Positions 53,784 to 63,672 of a DNA stretch of 64,000 nucleotides are shown here, piece after piece. How positions within the stretch are numbered: the first letter of the stretch is position 1; each line of letters opens with the position of its first letter. The DNA comes from VBAS01 sp963773465 (GTDB lineage Bacteria; Bacteroidota; Bacteroidia; Chitinophagales; Chitinophagaceae): positions 1,860,001 to 1,924,000 of the forward strand of contig CAVZBF010000001.1 of assembly GCA_963773465.1 (NCBI GenBank), in the 5' to 3' direction. Made by a program: the position numbers and the translations under genes. Below the pieces are notes generated by a model, which did no database searches, was not told the DNA's origin, and was given only the letters and a program-made list of their open reading frames with translations.

Positions 53784-54806
53784 TTAAACACCCTCCTTCT
53801 CCATCCATTCAAATAAATGTCTCGAGATAGTTTCTGTTTCTACTAAAAATCCATCATGGCCATAATCAGATGAAATAATATGCAGGGTGGAATTGGGTAC
53901 ATGTTTAGAAAGAAATTTCTGTTCAGCAACCGGGCAAAGAATATCACTATCAATACCGATCACCAGCATTGGTTGATGAATTTGCTTCAATGCCTCTTCA
54001 AGTGTTTCAGATCTTCCACGTGCAATGTTGTGACTGTCCATTGATTTTGTGAGTAACCAGTAACTCTGCGTATTAAAACGATCTGATAATTTATTTCCCT
54101 GGTGAAGGATATATGCTGATGCTTTATAGTTATCAGTTTTTGAAAAATCGGGATCCGTTTGCTTTTGATGAAATATCCTGTAATTGCGATACGTAAGCAT
54201 GCCAATTCCCCTTGCAGCTTTGATTCCACTTTTGCCTGCCTCTGCTGAATTATCTTTCCATGTTTGATCAGCTTCTATTGCCAATCTTTGTGCAGTATGG
54301 ATTGCAATGCCCCATGCACTTTCGGCAGCAGAAGTTGTAATCACAAAACTGCTTTGGACAACAGTTGGTTCCATTAAACACCATTCTAAAACCTGGTAGC
54401 CACCCATGCTTCCGCCCATCAGCAATTTTATTTTTTCAACGCCAAGCTCTTTACGAACAAGAATAAATGTATTGATCATATCCCGGATCGTAACAACCGG
54501 AAAAGAAGAGTAATAAGGCTGATTGCTTTCAGGATTGATAGTTAAAGGTCCGCTGCTGCCATAACAACTGCCGATCATATTTACACAAATAATAAAATGA
54601 TCTTCCGGATTAATAACACAATTTTCGCCAACGATACCCGGCCACCAGTCAAACACATCACTATTTGCAGTAAGAGCATGACAAACCCACACCACATTAT
54701 CTTTTGCATCATTTAATTTGCCATAAGTGTGATAGGCGATAGTCAATCCTGGTAAGACTTTACCATTCTCCAGTTGAAATGATTCCTCTAAATGTATTGT
54801 GTTCAT
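53784..54806 (-). CDS. metX: Homoserine O-acetyltransferase MetX
   Basis: 340 residues, alpha/beta hydrolase fold. Transfers acetyl from acetyl-CoA to homoserine, the first committed step to methionine. The nucleophile is in LLMGGSMGGYQVLEW (Ser about 133), the acid in VIGIDSDILCPVAEQ and the base His in SDYGHDGFLVE. NMIGSCYGSSGPLTINP is the conserved substrate loop. Acetyl and not succinyl donor is inferred from family type. Convergent with the sulfhydrylase. Confidence 0.93.
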   Translation of the reverse strand: MNTIHLEESFQLENGKVLPGLTIAYHTYGKLNDAKDNVVWVCHALTANSDVFDWWPGIVGENCVINPEDHFIICVNMIGSCYGSSGPLTINPESNQPYYSSFPVVTIRDMINTFILVRKELGVEKIKLLMGGSMGGYQVLEWCLMEPTVVQSSFVITTSAAESAWGIAIHTAQRLAIEADQTWKDNSAEAGKSGIKAARGIGMLTYRNYRIFHQKQTDPDFSKTDNYKASAYILHQGNKLSDRFNTQSYWLLTKSMDSHNIARGRSETLEEALKQIHQPMLVIGIDSDILCPVAEQKFLSKHVPNSTLHIISSDYGHDGFLVETETISRHLFEWMEKEGV

Positions 54807-54960
54807 ATTTGCTTGCCTTTGGCAAAATTCACCGTGAGACTTTACTTTTCAAAATATAAATTGATTAAATAAAAAGATACCTTAATTTGAAACAAACAAG
54901 TTCAACTTTTTCTCATACTAAATATATCATAGATTTGTAATCTGGTTATTTTATCAGATT

Positions 54961-55034
54961 CGGGACGTAGCGCAGCCCGGTAGCGTACCAGCATGGGGTG
55001 CTGGTGGTCGCTGGTTCGAATCCAGTCGTCCCGA
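54961..55034 (+). tRNA. tRNA-Pro (anticodon GGG)
   Basis: 74 bases. Acceptor CGGGACG/CGTCCCG is perfect, D arm GCGC...GCGT, anticodon stem CCAGC/GCTGG with loop ATGGGGT, T arm GCTGG-TTCGAAT-CCAGT, discriminator A. Confidence 0.95.
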
Positions 55035-55046
55035 CTTTTTCTGTGA

Positions 55047-55080
55047 GGGTAATCATTGTTATATCTGGTTACCCTTTTTT
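55047..55080 (+). terminator. Possible terminator between the tRNA-Pro genes
   Basis: GGGTAA (55047-55052) and TTACCC (55069-55074) followed by six T. Long 16-base loop, so modest. Confidence 0.4.
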
Positions 55081-55154
55081 CGGGAAGTAGCGCAGCCCGG
55101 TAGCGCACTACGTTCGGGACGTAGGGGTCGCTGGTTCGAATCCAGTCAGCCCGA
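55081..55154 (+). tRNA. tRNA-Pro (anticodon CGG) with two acceptor-stem mismatches
   Basis: 74 bases, nearly the same as the tRNA at 54961 in D and T arms. The anticodon stem CTACG/CGTAG has loop TTCGGGA. The acceptor 5' strand CGGGAAG faces CAGCCCG: positions 1-4 and 7 pair, but positions 5 and 6 do not (A-G and A-A). Discriminator A. CGGGCTG would pair fully, so a sequencing error at 55085-55086 or a recent mutation is possible. Confidence 0.85.
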
Positions 55155-55223
55155 CAGGTAAATTTCTCAAACGAGAAGTTTATCCATTAGGGTCGTCCCG
55201 ATTGAATCGGGATAGCCCGACTT

Positions 55224-55249
55224 AGCTCTGGTTTTTCAGAGCTTTTTTA
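55224..55249 (+). terminator. Terminator after the tRNA-Pro pair
   Basis: AGCTCTG (55224-55230) and CAGAGCT (55237-55243), loop GTTTTT, then TTTTTT. A second hairpin TCCCGATT-G-AATCGGGA precedes it (55196-55212). Confidence 0.75.
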
Positions 55250-55300
55250 TTGAAATCCAATTTTTCTTAATCAAAAAACAACCTTTATCTTCGCCGCTTA

Positions 55301-56567
55301 ATGAATCTACTCATTAAGAATGTCACGGGTTGTTGACCCCAATTCTCCTTTCAATTCTCAATCAGCAGACATTTTCATTGAAAACGGAATCGTAAAAAAT
55401 ATTGGAAAGAATTTATCAGTAAATGCTGATAAGGAAATTTCAGTTGACGGGCTTTGCATTTCTCCGGGCTGGGTTGATATGTTTGCAAATTTTGCGATCC
55501 CGGTTATGAGTATAAAGAATCCATTGAATCAGGTTGCAAGGCTGCAGCTGCCGGTGGTTTTACTGATGTTCTTGTTATTCCAAACACCAAACCTGTTATT
55601 GATGCAAAAAGCCAGGTGGAATACATCGTTCAAAAATCGAGATCATCACCGGTAAATGTGCACCCGATAGGTGCTATTACAAAAAATACTGAAGGAAAAG
55701 AACTGGCGGAAATGTATGATATGAAAACAAGCGGTGCAATTGCTTTTGGTGATGGTATCAATTGTATTCAATCATCCGGGTTGCTGGTAAAAGCGTTGCA
55801 ATATGTAAAAGCTTTTGATGGAATAATTATTCAATTGCCCGATGATAAAAGCATCAATCCGCATGGGCTGATGCATGAAGGAATTGTTTCCACTCAAATC
55901 GGCTTACCGGGAAAACCTGCAATGGCAGAAGAACTGATTGTGGCAAGAGATATAAAGCTGGCGAGGTATGCAGATTCAAAACTTCATTTTACCGGAGTAT
56001 CGGCAAAAAAATCAATGGAGTATATTGGCAGGGGTAAAAGCGGTGGAGTTAATGTCAGTTGTTCGGTAACTCCTTATCATCTTTTTTTTACCGATGAAGA
56101 TCTGAAAGCTTATAATAGCAATCTGAAAGTAAATCCGCCGTTGCGAACTGCAGAAGACAGGGATGCTATTAAGAAAGCCATTGAAGATGGCACGGTTGAT
56201 TGTATCGCTACTCACCATATGCCACATGAAGCCGACAGTAAGGAAACCGAGTTTGAATATGCAAAAAATGGAATGACTGGTTTAGAAACGGCTTATGCTG
56301 TTTTAAAAACCAGCTATGCCGAAGCTTAGTGAAGAAAAATTAATTGCACTTCTTTCAATCAATCCAAGGAAATTATTAGGATTAAATAAAGCAACTATAA
56401 AAGAAAATGAAAGTGCATGCTTCACTTTATTTTGTCCGGCTGCTGAATGGACTTATGAAAAAAATAATGTGCAGTCGAAATCAAAGAACTCACCATTTAT
56501 TGGTAAAAAATTCACCGGTAAAGTAATCGGGATAATTAATAAAGACCAAGTACATTTGAACACTTAA
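55301..56567 (+). CDS. Dihydroorotase-like amidohydrolase lacking metal ligands (frameshifted)
   Basis: About 420 residues rebuilt from 55301-55340, 55320-55530, 55530-56329 and 56316-56567. Starts MNLLIKNVT at 55301; removing one G from the GGG at 55337-55339 gives TVVDPNSPF. A second shift lies near 55500 (VDMFANF to CDPGYEYKES) and a third near 56320-56330. The usual metal motif D-x-H-x-H-x-R reads DMFANFC, and the catalytic Asp region ATDHAPH reads ATHHMPH, so the enzyme is probably inactive. Bacteroidota often carry such a second dihydroorotase-like protein; a partner role with aspartate transcarbamoylase is known for inactive PyrC' and is possible here. Confidence 0.78.
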
Positions 56568-56578
56568 AACCAACTAAA

Positions 56579-57157
56579 ATGAAAAAAAATCCTGCAATCG
56601 TTTATGGATTAATTGGCGCCGCGATTATAATAGTGTGGGGCTTAATCGTGCAAATGTATATAACCTCTGTTTTGGAAAAAGCAGTTGCGAAAGGTGAATC
56701 AGTTTCGTTTATGAAATTTATTGCTATCGGGATTCTTTCATTCCTAATAGTCGCCGGAGTTTATATTTTTTGTATAATCAAATCAATTAAGGAGTATAGA
56801 AAAGTAAGTCCAAATTATAATTATCGCAAACTGGTTGGTCATGGATTGCTTTGTACTTTGGTTCTTGCATTGGTGTCAACAGCATTTAGTCTTTTATATT
56901 CACAAGTAATTGATCCCGGTGCGGCAAAAAAAAATATGGACCTGACTGAAAAAGTAATAGATAATGCAAATATGCCAGAAGAACAAAAAGAAAAAACACT
57001 GGAAAGCGTTAGGAAACAGGGCGACAACCCCGTTCGGGGAGCAGTTACATCATTAGCAATAACATTATTTTGTGGTCTTATCGTTTCGTTGATCGCGGGA
57101 TCGGTACTAAATAAAAAAGGTAAAGAATTTTCTGCCAATCCGAATAATTTGTCTTGA
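56579..57157 (+). CDS. DUF4199 family membrane protein
   Basis: 192 residues with four membrane segments (about 8-30, 45-68, 85-105, 155-180) and a hydrophilic loop (about 110-150) rich in Lys and Glu. The spacing and IKEYRKVSPNYNYRKLVGHG segment fit DUF4199. It is 12 bases after the dihydroorotase-like gene and its TGA overlaps the ATG of the next glycosyltransferase (TGATG). Function unknown. Confidence 0.75.
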   Translation: MKKNPAIVYGLIGAAIIIVWGLIVQMYITSVLEKAVAKGESVSFMKFIAIGILSFLIVAGVYIFCIIKSIKEYRKVSPNYNYRKLVGHGLLCTLVLALVSTAFSLLYSQVIDPGAAKKNMDLTEKVIDNANMPEEQKEKTLESVRKQGDNPVRGAVTSLAITLFCGLIVSLIAGSVLNKKGKEFSANPNNLS

Positions 57158-58101
57158 TGGATATTTCACTTGTCATACCGCTCAAAGATGAAGAAGAATC
57201 GCTGCCGGAGCTTAGCGAATGGATAGAAAGAGTGATGAAGGCAAATAATTTTACTTATGAAATAATTTTTGTGGATGATGGCAGCACGGACAATTCATGG
57301 AAAGTGATCGAAGAGCCTCAGGAATAAAAATGAAAATATCAAAGGCATCAAGTTCCAGCGTAATTATGGAAAGTCTGCAGGATTGAATGAAGGATTTCAG
57401 GGCTGCACAGGGAGATATGGTAATTACGATGGATGCAGATCTGCAGGATAGTCCCGATGAGATTCCCGAACTCCGCCGTATGATCGTTGAAGATGGTTAT
57501 GATCTTGTAAGCGGATGGAAAAAGAAAAGGTATGATAACACGGTTACAAAAAATATTCCATCAAAATTCTATAATGCCACTACACGATGGATGTCGGGTA
57601 TCAAGCTGCATGATTTTAACTGCGGATTGAAATCATATCGTAAAAATGTAGTAAAGAGCATTGAAGTATATGGTGAAATGCACCGGTACATTCCCGTGCT
57701 TGCAAAATGGTCGGGTTTTAAAAAAATTGGTGAGAAAGTGGTAGACGCACCAGGCAAGAAAATATGGCAAGAGTAAATTTGGCTTAAGACGTTTTATCAA
57801 TGGCTCTCTTGATCTTGCTTCGATCATGTTTGTTGGAAAATTTGCAAAAAGGCCGATGCATTTTTTTGGATTGCTGGGTTCGTTGTTTTTTTTACTTGGT
57901 ATTGGTCTTTCTCTTTATCTTATTATAAAAAAGATCATTGACCCGGCAACTACATTAACCGATAAGCCGGGGTTTTATATGGCACTTACAACAACCATCA
58001 TTGGTGTGCAATTTTTTCTTGCCGGCTTTATTGGTGAACTGATCTCCCGAAATGCTCCGGGCAGAAATTCTTATCTCATTGAAAAGAAAGTTGGGGTCTA
58101 A
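57157..58101 (+). CDS. Family 2 glycosyltransferase, polyprenol-phosphate type (frameshifted)
   Basis: About 315 residues. Starts MDISLVIPLKDEEESLPEL; VDDGSTDNSW is the nucleotide-sugar aspartate motif and TMDADLQDSPDEIPEL is the DxD region. Two C-terminal membrane helices (FFGLLGSLFFLLGIGLSLYL and FYMALTTTIIGVQFFLAGF) place the active site at the membrane, as in dolichyl-phosphate mannose synthase and GtrB proteins. Breaks near 57325, 57390 and 57765. Likely makes a polyprenyl-phosphate sugar. The start overlaps the DUF4199 stop, so translation may be coupled. Confidence 0.85.
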
Positions 58102-59248
58102 TGAGTAAGGTCATCATCATAGGACCCGGCCATCCGTTACGGGGAGGATTAGCTACGTTCAATCAGCGGCTGGCAAAAGAATTTATTCAAACAGGTCATA
58201 TTGTTCGATTTATTCTTTTTCCTTGCAATATCCGCTCTTTTTTTTCCCGGGAAAATCACAATACACTGATGAACCTGCTCCTGAAGGATTGTTAATTCGT
58301 CCACTGATCAATTCTATCAATCCTTTTAATTGGATAAGGGTTGGCAATCGATTAAAAAATGAAAAGCCGGATATTATTGTAGTTCGTTTCTGGATCCCGT
58401 TCATGGGCCCGGCACTTGGAACTATTTTAAGAAGGGTAAAAAAGAATAACCATACAAAGATCATTTGTATAGCGGATAATATAATTCCGCATGAACACCG
58501 ACCCGGCGATACAACATTTACCAGATATTTTCTGAAAAGCTGCGATGCTTTTATTACCATGAGTGAAAAAGTGATGGCTGATCTGCGGTTGTTTCAAAAA
58601 AACAAACCGGGTAAAATTGTTCAGCATCCTTTGTATGATAATTTCGGAGCCGTCATTTCAAAAGAGGAAGCAAGAAAAGAATTAAAAATACAAAAATGAC
58701 AAAATAATTTTATTCTTTGGGTTTATCAGGCAATATAAAGGGCTTGATTTATTACTCCAAGCAATGGCAGATGAAAGAATAAAAAAAGCCGGGATAAAAC
58801 TGCTGATCGCCGGAGAATTTTATGAAGATGAAAAACAATACCACGAACTGATCGAAAAATTAAAGATCAAAGAACAACTGATCCTGAAAACAGATTTTAT
58901 TCCTGATCAGAAGTAAGATATTATTTATGTGCTGCTGATGCAGTGATCCAACCTTACCGTAATGCAACACAAAGCGGCGTTACCCCTCTCGCCTATCATT
59001 TTGAAAAGCCAATGGTGGTTACAAATGTTGGCGGGCTTGCCATCATTGGTGCCGCATGAAAAAGTGGGGCTTGTTGCTGAACCAACTCCAGCAATCAATT
59101 GCAGATGGCATTCTTACGATTTTATCAATTAGGAGAGAATTATTTTATTCCGCATCTTCGCAGAGAAAAACAAAAATATAGCTGGAGCAACCTTGTAAAC
59201 GCTGTTGCAAAACTTGCTGAAGCAATTCCCGAACGTACAAGTGAGTGA
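58101..59248 (+). CDS. Family 4 glycosyltransferase (frameshifted)
   Basis: About 380 residues. Starts MSKVIIIGPGHPLRGGLATFNQ. The N-terminal acceptor domain spans 58101-58699 and ends at KELKIQ; the donor domain follows in other frames (ILFFGFIRQYKGLDLLLQAM, LLIAGEFYEDEKQYHELIEK, DAVIQPYRNATQSGVTPLAYH, then EKPMVVTNVGGL), with the E-x7-E region in the last two. Stop at 59246-59248. At least four breaks (58235, 58700, 58915, 59045). A retaining GT-B enzyme likely to add a sugar in the envelope glycan; donor unknown. Confidence 0.8.
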
Positions 59249-59309
59249 CACAACGGAAGCTTAATAGTAGCAATACAGTTGACTTCATAATTATTTATCT
59301 TCAACCCTC

Positions 59310-60333
59310 ATGATCTACAGAAGCAAAGCACCTTTACGAATCGGATTGGCCGGCGGCGGCACTGATGTAAGTCCTTATAGTGACCTGTATGGCGGCGCAA
59401 TTTTAAATGCAACAATTTCATTGTATGCACATGCAACAGTAGAACCGTTGACCGATAAGAAAATTATTATTGGCAGCAATTGATCAGAAACGAAGAACAA
59501 CAATTTGATTGGTCAAAAGAATTGCCGATCGACGGGAAATCTTGACCTGATGAAAGGAGTTTACAACCGTATTCAAAAAGATCATGGATTACAAAACGGG
59601 TTTAAACTTTCAACTTATGTGGATGCTCCTGCTGGTTCCGGACTTGGCACTTCTTCTACTCTTGTGGTAGCGATCATTGGTGCATTTGCAGAAATGTTGC
59701 GGCTTCCGTTTGGTGAATATGATATGGCTCATTATGCTTATGATATTGAAAGAAAAGATTTGAAATTTGCAGGGGGAAAACAGGACCAGTATGCAGCTAC
59801 ATTTGGCGGTGTAAACTATATGGAATTTTATGAGAAATGATAAAGTGGTAGTGAACCCATTGCGAATTAAGCAGCAATATTTGTTTGAACTGGAAAATAA
59901 TTTATTGTTGTATTATACAGCTACGAGCCGTGAATCGGGAAAAATTATTGAACAGCAGGCAAAAAATGTTGAGGGTAAAAAAGAAAGTTCGATCGAAGCC
60001 ATGCATCAGTTAAAACAACAGGCAATGATGATGAAGGAAGCATTGCTGAAGGGAAGATTAAATGAAATTGGTGAAATACTTGATTTTGGTTTTCAGCAAA
60101 AAAGAAAAATGGCGGAAGGGATCAGTAACCCGCTGATGGAAGAAATTTATGAAACAGCAAAAGCATCCGGCGCCTCAGGTGGAAAAATTTCAGGCGCAGG
60201 TGGCGGCGGATTCATGATCTTTTATTGCCCGGGAAATACAAAGTATAATGTGATGAAAAGTTTGGAAAGGTTTGGCGGTAAATCACGAAATTACCAGTTT
60301 GTAGAGCATGGGTTAACGACGTGGACCATCTAG
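59310..60333 (+). CDS. hddA: GHMP kinase, D-glycero-D-manno-heptose 7-phosphate kinase (frameshifted)
   Basis: About 340 residues. Starts MIYRSKAPLRIGLAGGGTDV at 59310, the HddA opening. The ATP loop is DAPAGSGLGTSSTLVVA, motif 3 is GGKISGAGGGGFMIFYCP. Breaks near 59480-59510 (the piece LRNEEQQFDWSKELPIDG lies between) and about 59830-59845. Phosphorylates position 1 of D-glycero-D-manno-heptose 7-phosphate to give the 1,7-bisphosphate in the GDP-heptose route. The neighbours supply the other three steps. The TAG stop starts the repeat arm TAGAACCACGATT. Confidence 0.85.
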
Positions 60334-60343
60334 AACCACGATT
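60331..60343 (+). repeat. Single TAGAACCACGATT repeat arm at the hddA stop
   Basis: Same 13 bases as the two arms at 25462-25607, again beginning with the stop codon of a gene. No inverted partner is seen before 60422. Confidence 0.6.
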
Positions 60344-60421
60344 TAAGGATTAAAATGATTTGGAGTAAAAGTGGATGAAGAAGCCGGTATTAAAAGATTT
60401 AAACGATTAGGAGGAATATTG

Positions 60422-61004
60422 ATGAAGAAGATCAAAGAAATCATAGGCGCATCTATTGAAACTAAACAGCGGTTATTGGCTGATGAAAATTTGCTAAAGA
60501 CAATCTGTGATACAGTAGAATGTAATTGTAAATGCTTTTAAGAATGGCAAAAGAGTTTATTTCTGTGGCAATGGTGGCAGCGCTGCCGATGCACAACATC
60601 TGGCTGCTGAATTTTCAGGACGATTTTATAAAGATAGAAAAGCATTAGCCTGCCGAGGCCTTGCATTGTAATACTTCTTACCTGACAGCCGTCGCAAATG
60701 ATTATGGCTTCGATGATGTTTATTCAAGATTGATCGAGGAATTGGTGAGCAAGGTGATGTGCTGGTTGGCTTATCAACTTCAGGTAATTCTGTGAATATT
60801 ATAAAAGCATTTGAAACCGCACGAAAAAATAAAATGTTCACAATTGGTTTTACCGGCGACAGCGGAGGAAAAATGAAACCTCTTTGTGATCATTTAATTA
60901 ATATTCCATCGACCGATACTCCGCGCATACAGGAAAGCCATATCATGGTGGGCCATATTATATGTCAATTGGTAGAAGAAAAAATGTATCCGGAAACCTC
61001 TTAA
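60422..61004 (+). CDS. gmhA: Sedoheptulose 7-phosphate isomerase GmhA (frameshifted)
   Basis: About 192 residues. Starts MKKIKEIIGASIETKQRLLA at 60422. The SIS domain spans several frames: FCGNGGSAADAQHLAAEFSG, LHCNTSYLTAVANDYGFDDV, GQGDVLVGLSTSGNSVNIIK, and the C-terminal piece 60759-61004 with IPSTDTPRIQESHIMVGHII. Breaks at about 60520, 60640-60660 and 60735-60750. Isomerises sedoheptulose 7-phosphate to D-glycero-D-manno-heptose 7-phosphate, the entry to the pathway. Confidence 0.87.
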
Positions 61005-61019
61005 GGGGCTTTGAAATTC

Positions 61020-62266
61020 ATGCATATTAAAGAAGCAATCATATTAGCAGGAGGATTCGGCACAAGATTGAGATCTGCTCTTCCTGATCTTCCAAAATGC
61101 ATGGCTCCTGTAACTGGACGGCCATTTTTATTTTATGTAATTAATTATTTGCGCAGCCAGGGAATTGAAAAATTTATCTTTTCACTTGGCTTCCGGCACC
61201 AGGTTATCGATGCGTATTTAAACGCTGAATTTTCAACACTCAATTTTCAATGCTTAATTGAAAAAGAACCATTGGGAACAGGTGGCGCTATTCTTGCTTC
61301 CTGCTATAAAGCTTCGGAACAAACAGTGCTGGTGGTAAACGGAGATACTATTTTTAAAATCGATGTTGTCAAAGCTTTTATTGCTCATGGCAAACACTGG
61401 TCAGATTGCACTTTGGTGCTGAAGCCAATGGAAATTTTGATCGTTATGGTGTGGTGGAATTGAATGAAGATGATTCCATAAAGAATTTCAAAGAAAAACA
61501 GTTTTATAAAAAAGGTTTGATAAATGGCGGAGCTTATATTTTAAACACGGAACAATTCATTGCGGAAGAACTGCCTTCAAAATTTTCTTTTGAAAAAGAT
61601 TATTTAGAAAAATATTTTGACAAAAGAAAAATATATGGTTCGGTGCAGGATAAATATTTTATAGACATCGGTATTCCTGAAGATTATTTTCGTGTGCAAC
61701 AAGAATTGAAGCAAGCCCCGCTTGATCTTAAAAACATCGATAAGGAATGGACATTGTTTCTTGACCGTGATGGTGTAATTAATTATGAAAAGAAAGATGA
61801 TTATATCAGAAACTGGCAGGAGTTTAAATTTTATGAGGGCGCAAAAGAGGCGATCAACACATTTGCAAAGAAATTCGGTAAAATAATAGTGGTGAGTAAT
61901 CAACGCGGCATTAGCAAGGGATTGATGACAGAAGAAGATCTTGCCAACATTCATCACAATATGCAACTGGACATTCAATCTTCCGGTGGAAGGATCGATG
62001 CCATTTATTATTGTACAGCCATTGATGCCAAAGACCCTTACCGAAAACCAAATCCCGGCATGGCTTTCCTGGCTAAACAGGATTTTCCTGACATTGACTT
62101 TAGCAAATCAATCATCGCCGGTAATAAATCCAGCGATATGCTTTTTGGAAAAAATGCGGGAATGTACCCGGTATTTATTGCATCTACACATCCTCAGACT
62201 CCTTTCCCGCACCCTGATATCGATCTTAGGTTCAATAGTCTTGCTGAATTTGCAAAAGCTTTATAA
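61020..62266 (+). CDS. Fused HddC-type guanylyltransferase and GmhB-type phosphatase (one frameshift)
   Basis: About 415 residues. The N-terminal nucleotidyltransferase (ATG at 61020, MHIKEAIILAGGFGTRLRSA) has the glycine-rich loop, CLIEKEPLGTGGAIL and VVNGDTIFKID (metal Asp). The C-terminal HAD-IIIA phosphatase starts near 61745 with LFLDRDGVINYEKKD (nucleophile and acid DxD), then IIVVSNQRGISKGLMTEEDL split by the strand, YRKPNPGM and FSKSIIAGNKSSDMLFG. A break near 61420-61440 separates CTLVLK from ANGNFDRYGVVEL. The two halves perform the last steps, 1,7-bisphosphate to 1-phosphate to GDP-D-glycero-alpha-D-manno-heptose. Nucleotide preference (GDP) is inferred from neighbours. Confidence 0.83.
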
Positions 62267-62338
62267 AAAGTTATAAAATAGCCGGAACCATTTGGCGTTA
62301 TTCTACGTCTGGTAAAAGCAATGTAACTTCGCAATCAA

Positions 62339-63334
62339 ATGCCAATAGTGAATTCTGTGAAAAAATCAATCTTCTTTTCTTTAACGGCGGTCATCTTGCT
62401 TCTCTCGTCCGTCAAGGTTTCGGCTCAATTTATTTCTTCGGCTGATAAAAAGATATTGAGGGCAAAGGAAGATACCCTGAAACAAATGGCGAGGTTTATG
62501 ATCATGGATACACTCGAAGCGGGCCGTTTCCTTGCTTATAAAGATTTTGTTCCTGCATTCCTCAGAGCGTTGAAAGTTAAGAATTCGTTTTACTATCCAT
62601 TCGATTCTGTATTCGGTATCTCTAAATTATATGCTCCTGATAGCAGTTTTCGAATCATAACTTGGTATATGGAAGTAGATGATTACCGGGGTTATCAGAA
62701 AGGATTCATCCAGCATAATACCAAAGACGGTTCTTTAAAGCTCAATGTTCTTTTTGATAATTCTGAATGGGCAGATAATAAACATTCAAAGATCTGCAGA
62801 GACACCAATTGGATCGGCGCCGTTTATTATAACATCATTAAAACCCAGCACCAGGGAAAGAATTATTATACACTTTTTGGAATAGATCGTGAAGGTGCCC
62901 GCAGCCAAAAAAAATGGATTGAAGTATTATCGTTCGATGAGAATAAGAAACCAATATTCGGTGGCGGCTTTAGTTTTAAAGAAGATAGTATAGTGAAGCC
63001 CACACAATCCCGCTTTAGCTTAGAATATAAAAAAGACGTAAGGACTTTCGTAAATTATGAACCTGAATTAAAGATGATCTTATTTGATCATTTAATTTCT
63101 GAAACGGAAGAATCAGCATCACCCTGGACACTGATCCCCGATGGAGATTATGAAGGATTCAAATGGCAAAATGGACAATGGGTACATATCGATAAGGTTT
63201 TTACTTATAAATTAGAAGACGGGCAGGCGCCTGTTGGAGACCCGATCCTCGATTATAAAGGGAACAAGAACGAGGAAAAATTAAAACAGAAATCAGACGC
63301 CAATAAAGCAAAGAAACCCGGGGGTGGTAACTAA
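62339..63334 (+). CDS. Secreted protein of unknown function
   Basis: 331 residues. Signal peptide MPIVNSVKKSIFFSLTAVIL to VSAQ. The mature part is beta-rich and aromatic (FRIITWYMEVDDYRGYQKGF, IGAVYYNIIKTQHQGKNYYTL split at the turn, KWIEVLSFDENKKPIFGGGF). The last 30 residues are lysine and asparagine rich. No family recognised; similar secreted proteins occur in Chitinophagaceae, from memory. Its stop overlaps the convergent DUF2304 gene by four bases. Confidence 0.7.
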   Translation: MPIVNSVKKSIFFSLTAVILLLSSVKVSAQFISSADKKILRAKEDTLKQMARFMIMDTLEAGRFLAYKDFVPAFLRALKVKNSFYYPFDSVFGISKLYAPDSSFRIITWYMEVDDYRGYQKGFIQHNTKDGSLKLNVLFDNSEWADNKHSKICRDTNWIGAVYYNIIKTQHQGKNYYTLFGIDREGARSQKKWIEVLSFDENKKPIFGGGFSFKEDSIVKPTQSRFSLEYKKDVRTFVNYEPELKMILFDHLISETEESASPWTLIPDGDYEGFKWQNGQWVHIDKVFTYKLEDGQAPVGDPILDYKGNKNEEKLKQKSDANKAKKPGGGN

Positions 63335-63672
63335 TTTTTTACTTCCATGTCTTCAGCTTCTTCAAGACTTTTATTTCTAACCAGCTCGGTAAATTTTTGT
63401 TCTATTCTTCTCAATCTTGAATAAAGCTTCAGGATAAGGAAAAATAAAAACAGTATAGCGGAATATAAAAGCAGGTTAGCGCCTTTGCTTACGCCAACCC
63501 AATGAGCAATGTCATTAGTGGTTTCTGGAAAAAGCACAAAGAAGGTTCCCGCAGCGAAGAACAGCCCGATAAGAATTATGTCAAACAAGCCGCTGCGCAG
63601 CCGCATATACATATAAACTGCGATCAGCGCAATGCATACGGTAAGAACGATCTGGATTATTGTAATATTCAT
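63331..63672 (-). CDS. DUF2304 domain membrane protein
   Basis: 113 residues with three membrane helices (about 3-22, 30-48, 66-83) and a charged C-terminus LKLYSRLRRIEQKFTELVRN. DUF2304 proteins are usually encoded next to polyprenol-phosphate glycosyltransferases, as here: the GT2 gene upstream ends at 63672, where its TGA overlaps this ATG. Presumed partner in glycan assembly; function unknown. Confidence 0.82.
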   Translation of the reverse strand: MNITIIQIVLTVCIALIAVYMYMRLRSGLFDIILIGLFFAAGTFFVLFPETTNDIAHWVGVSKGANLLLYSAILFLFFLILKLYSRLRRIEQKFTELVRNKSLEEAEDMEVKN

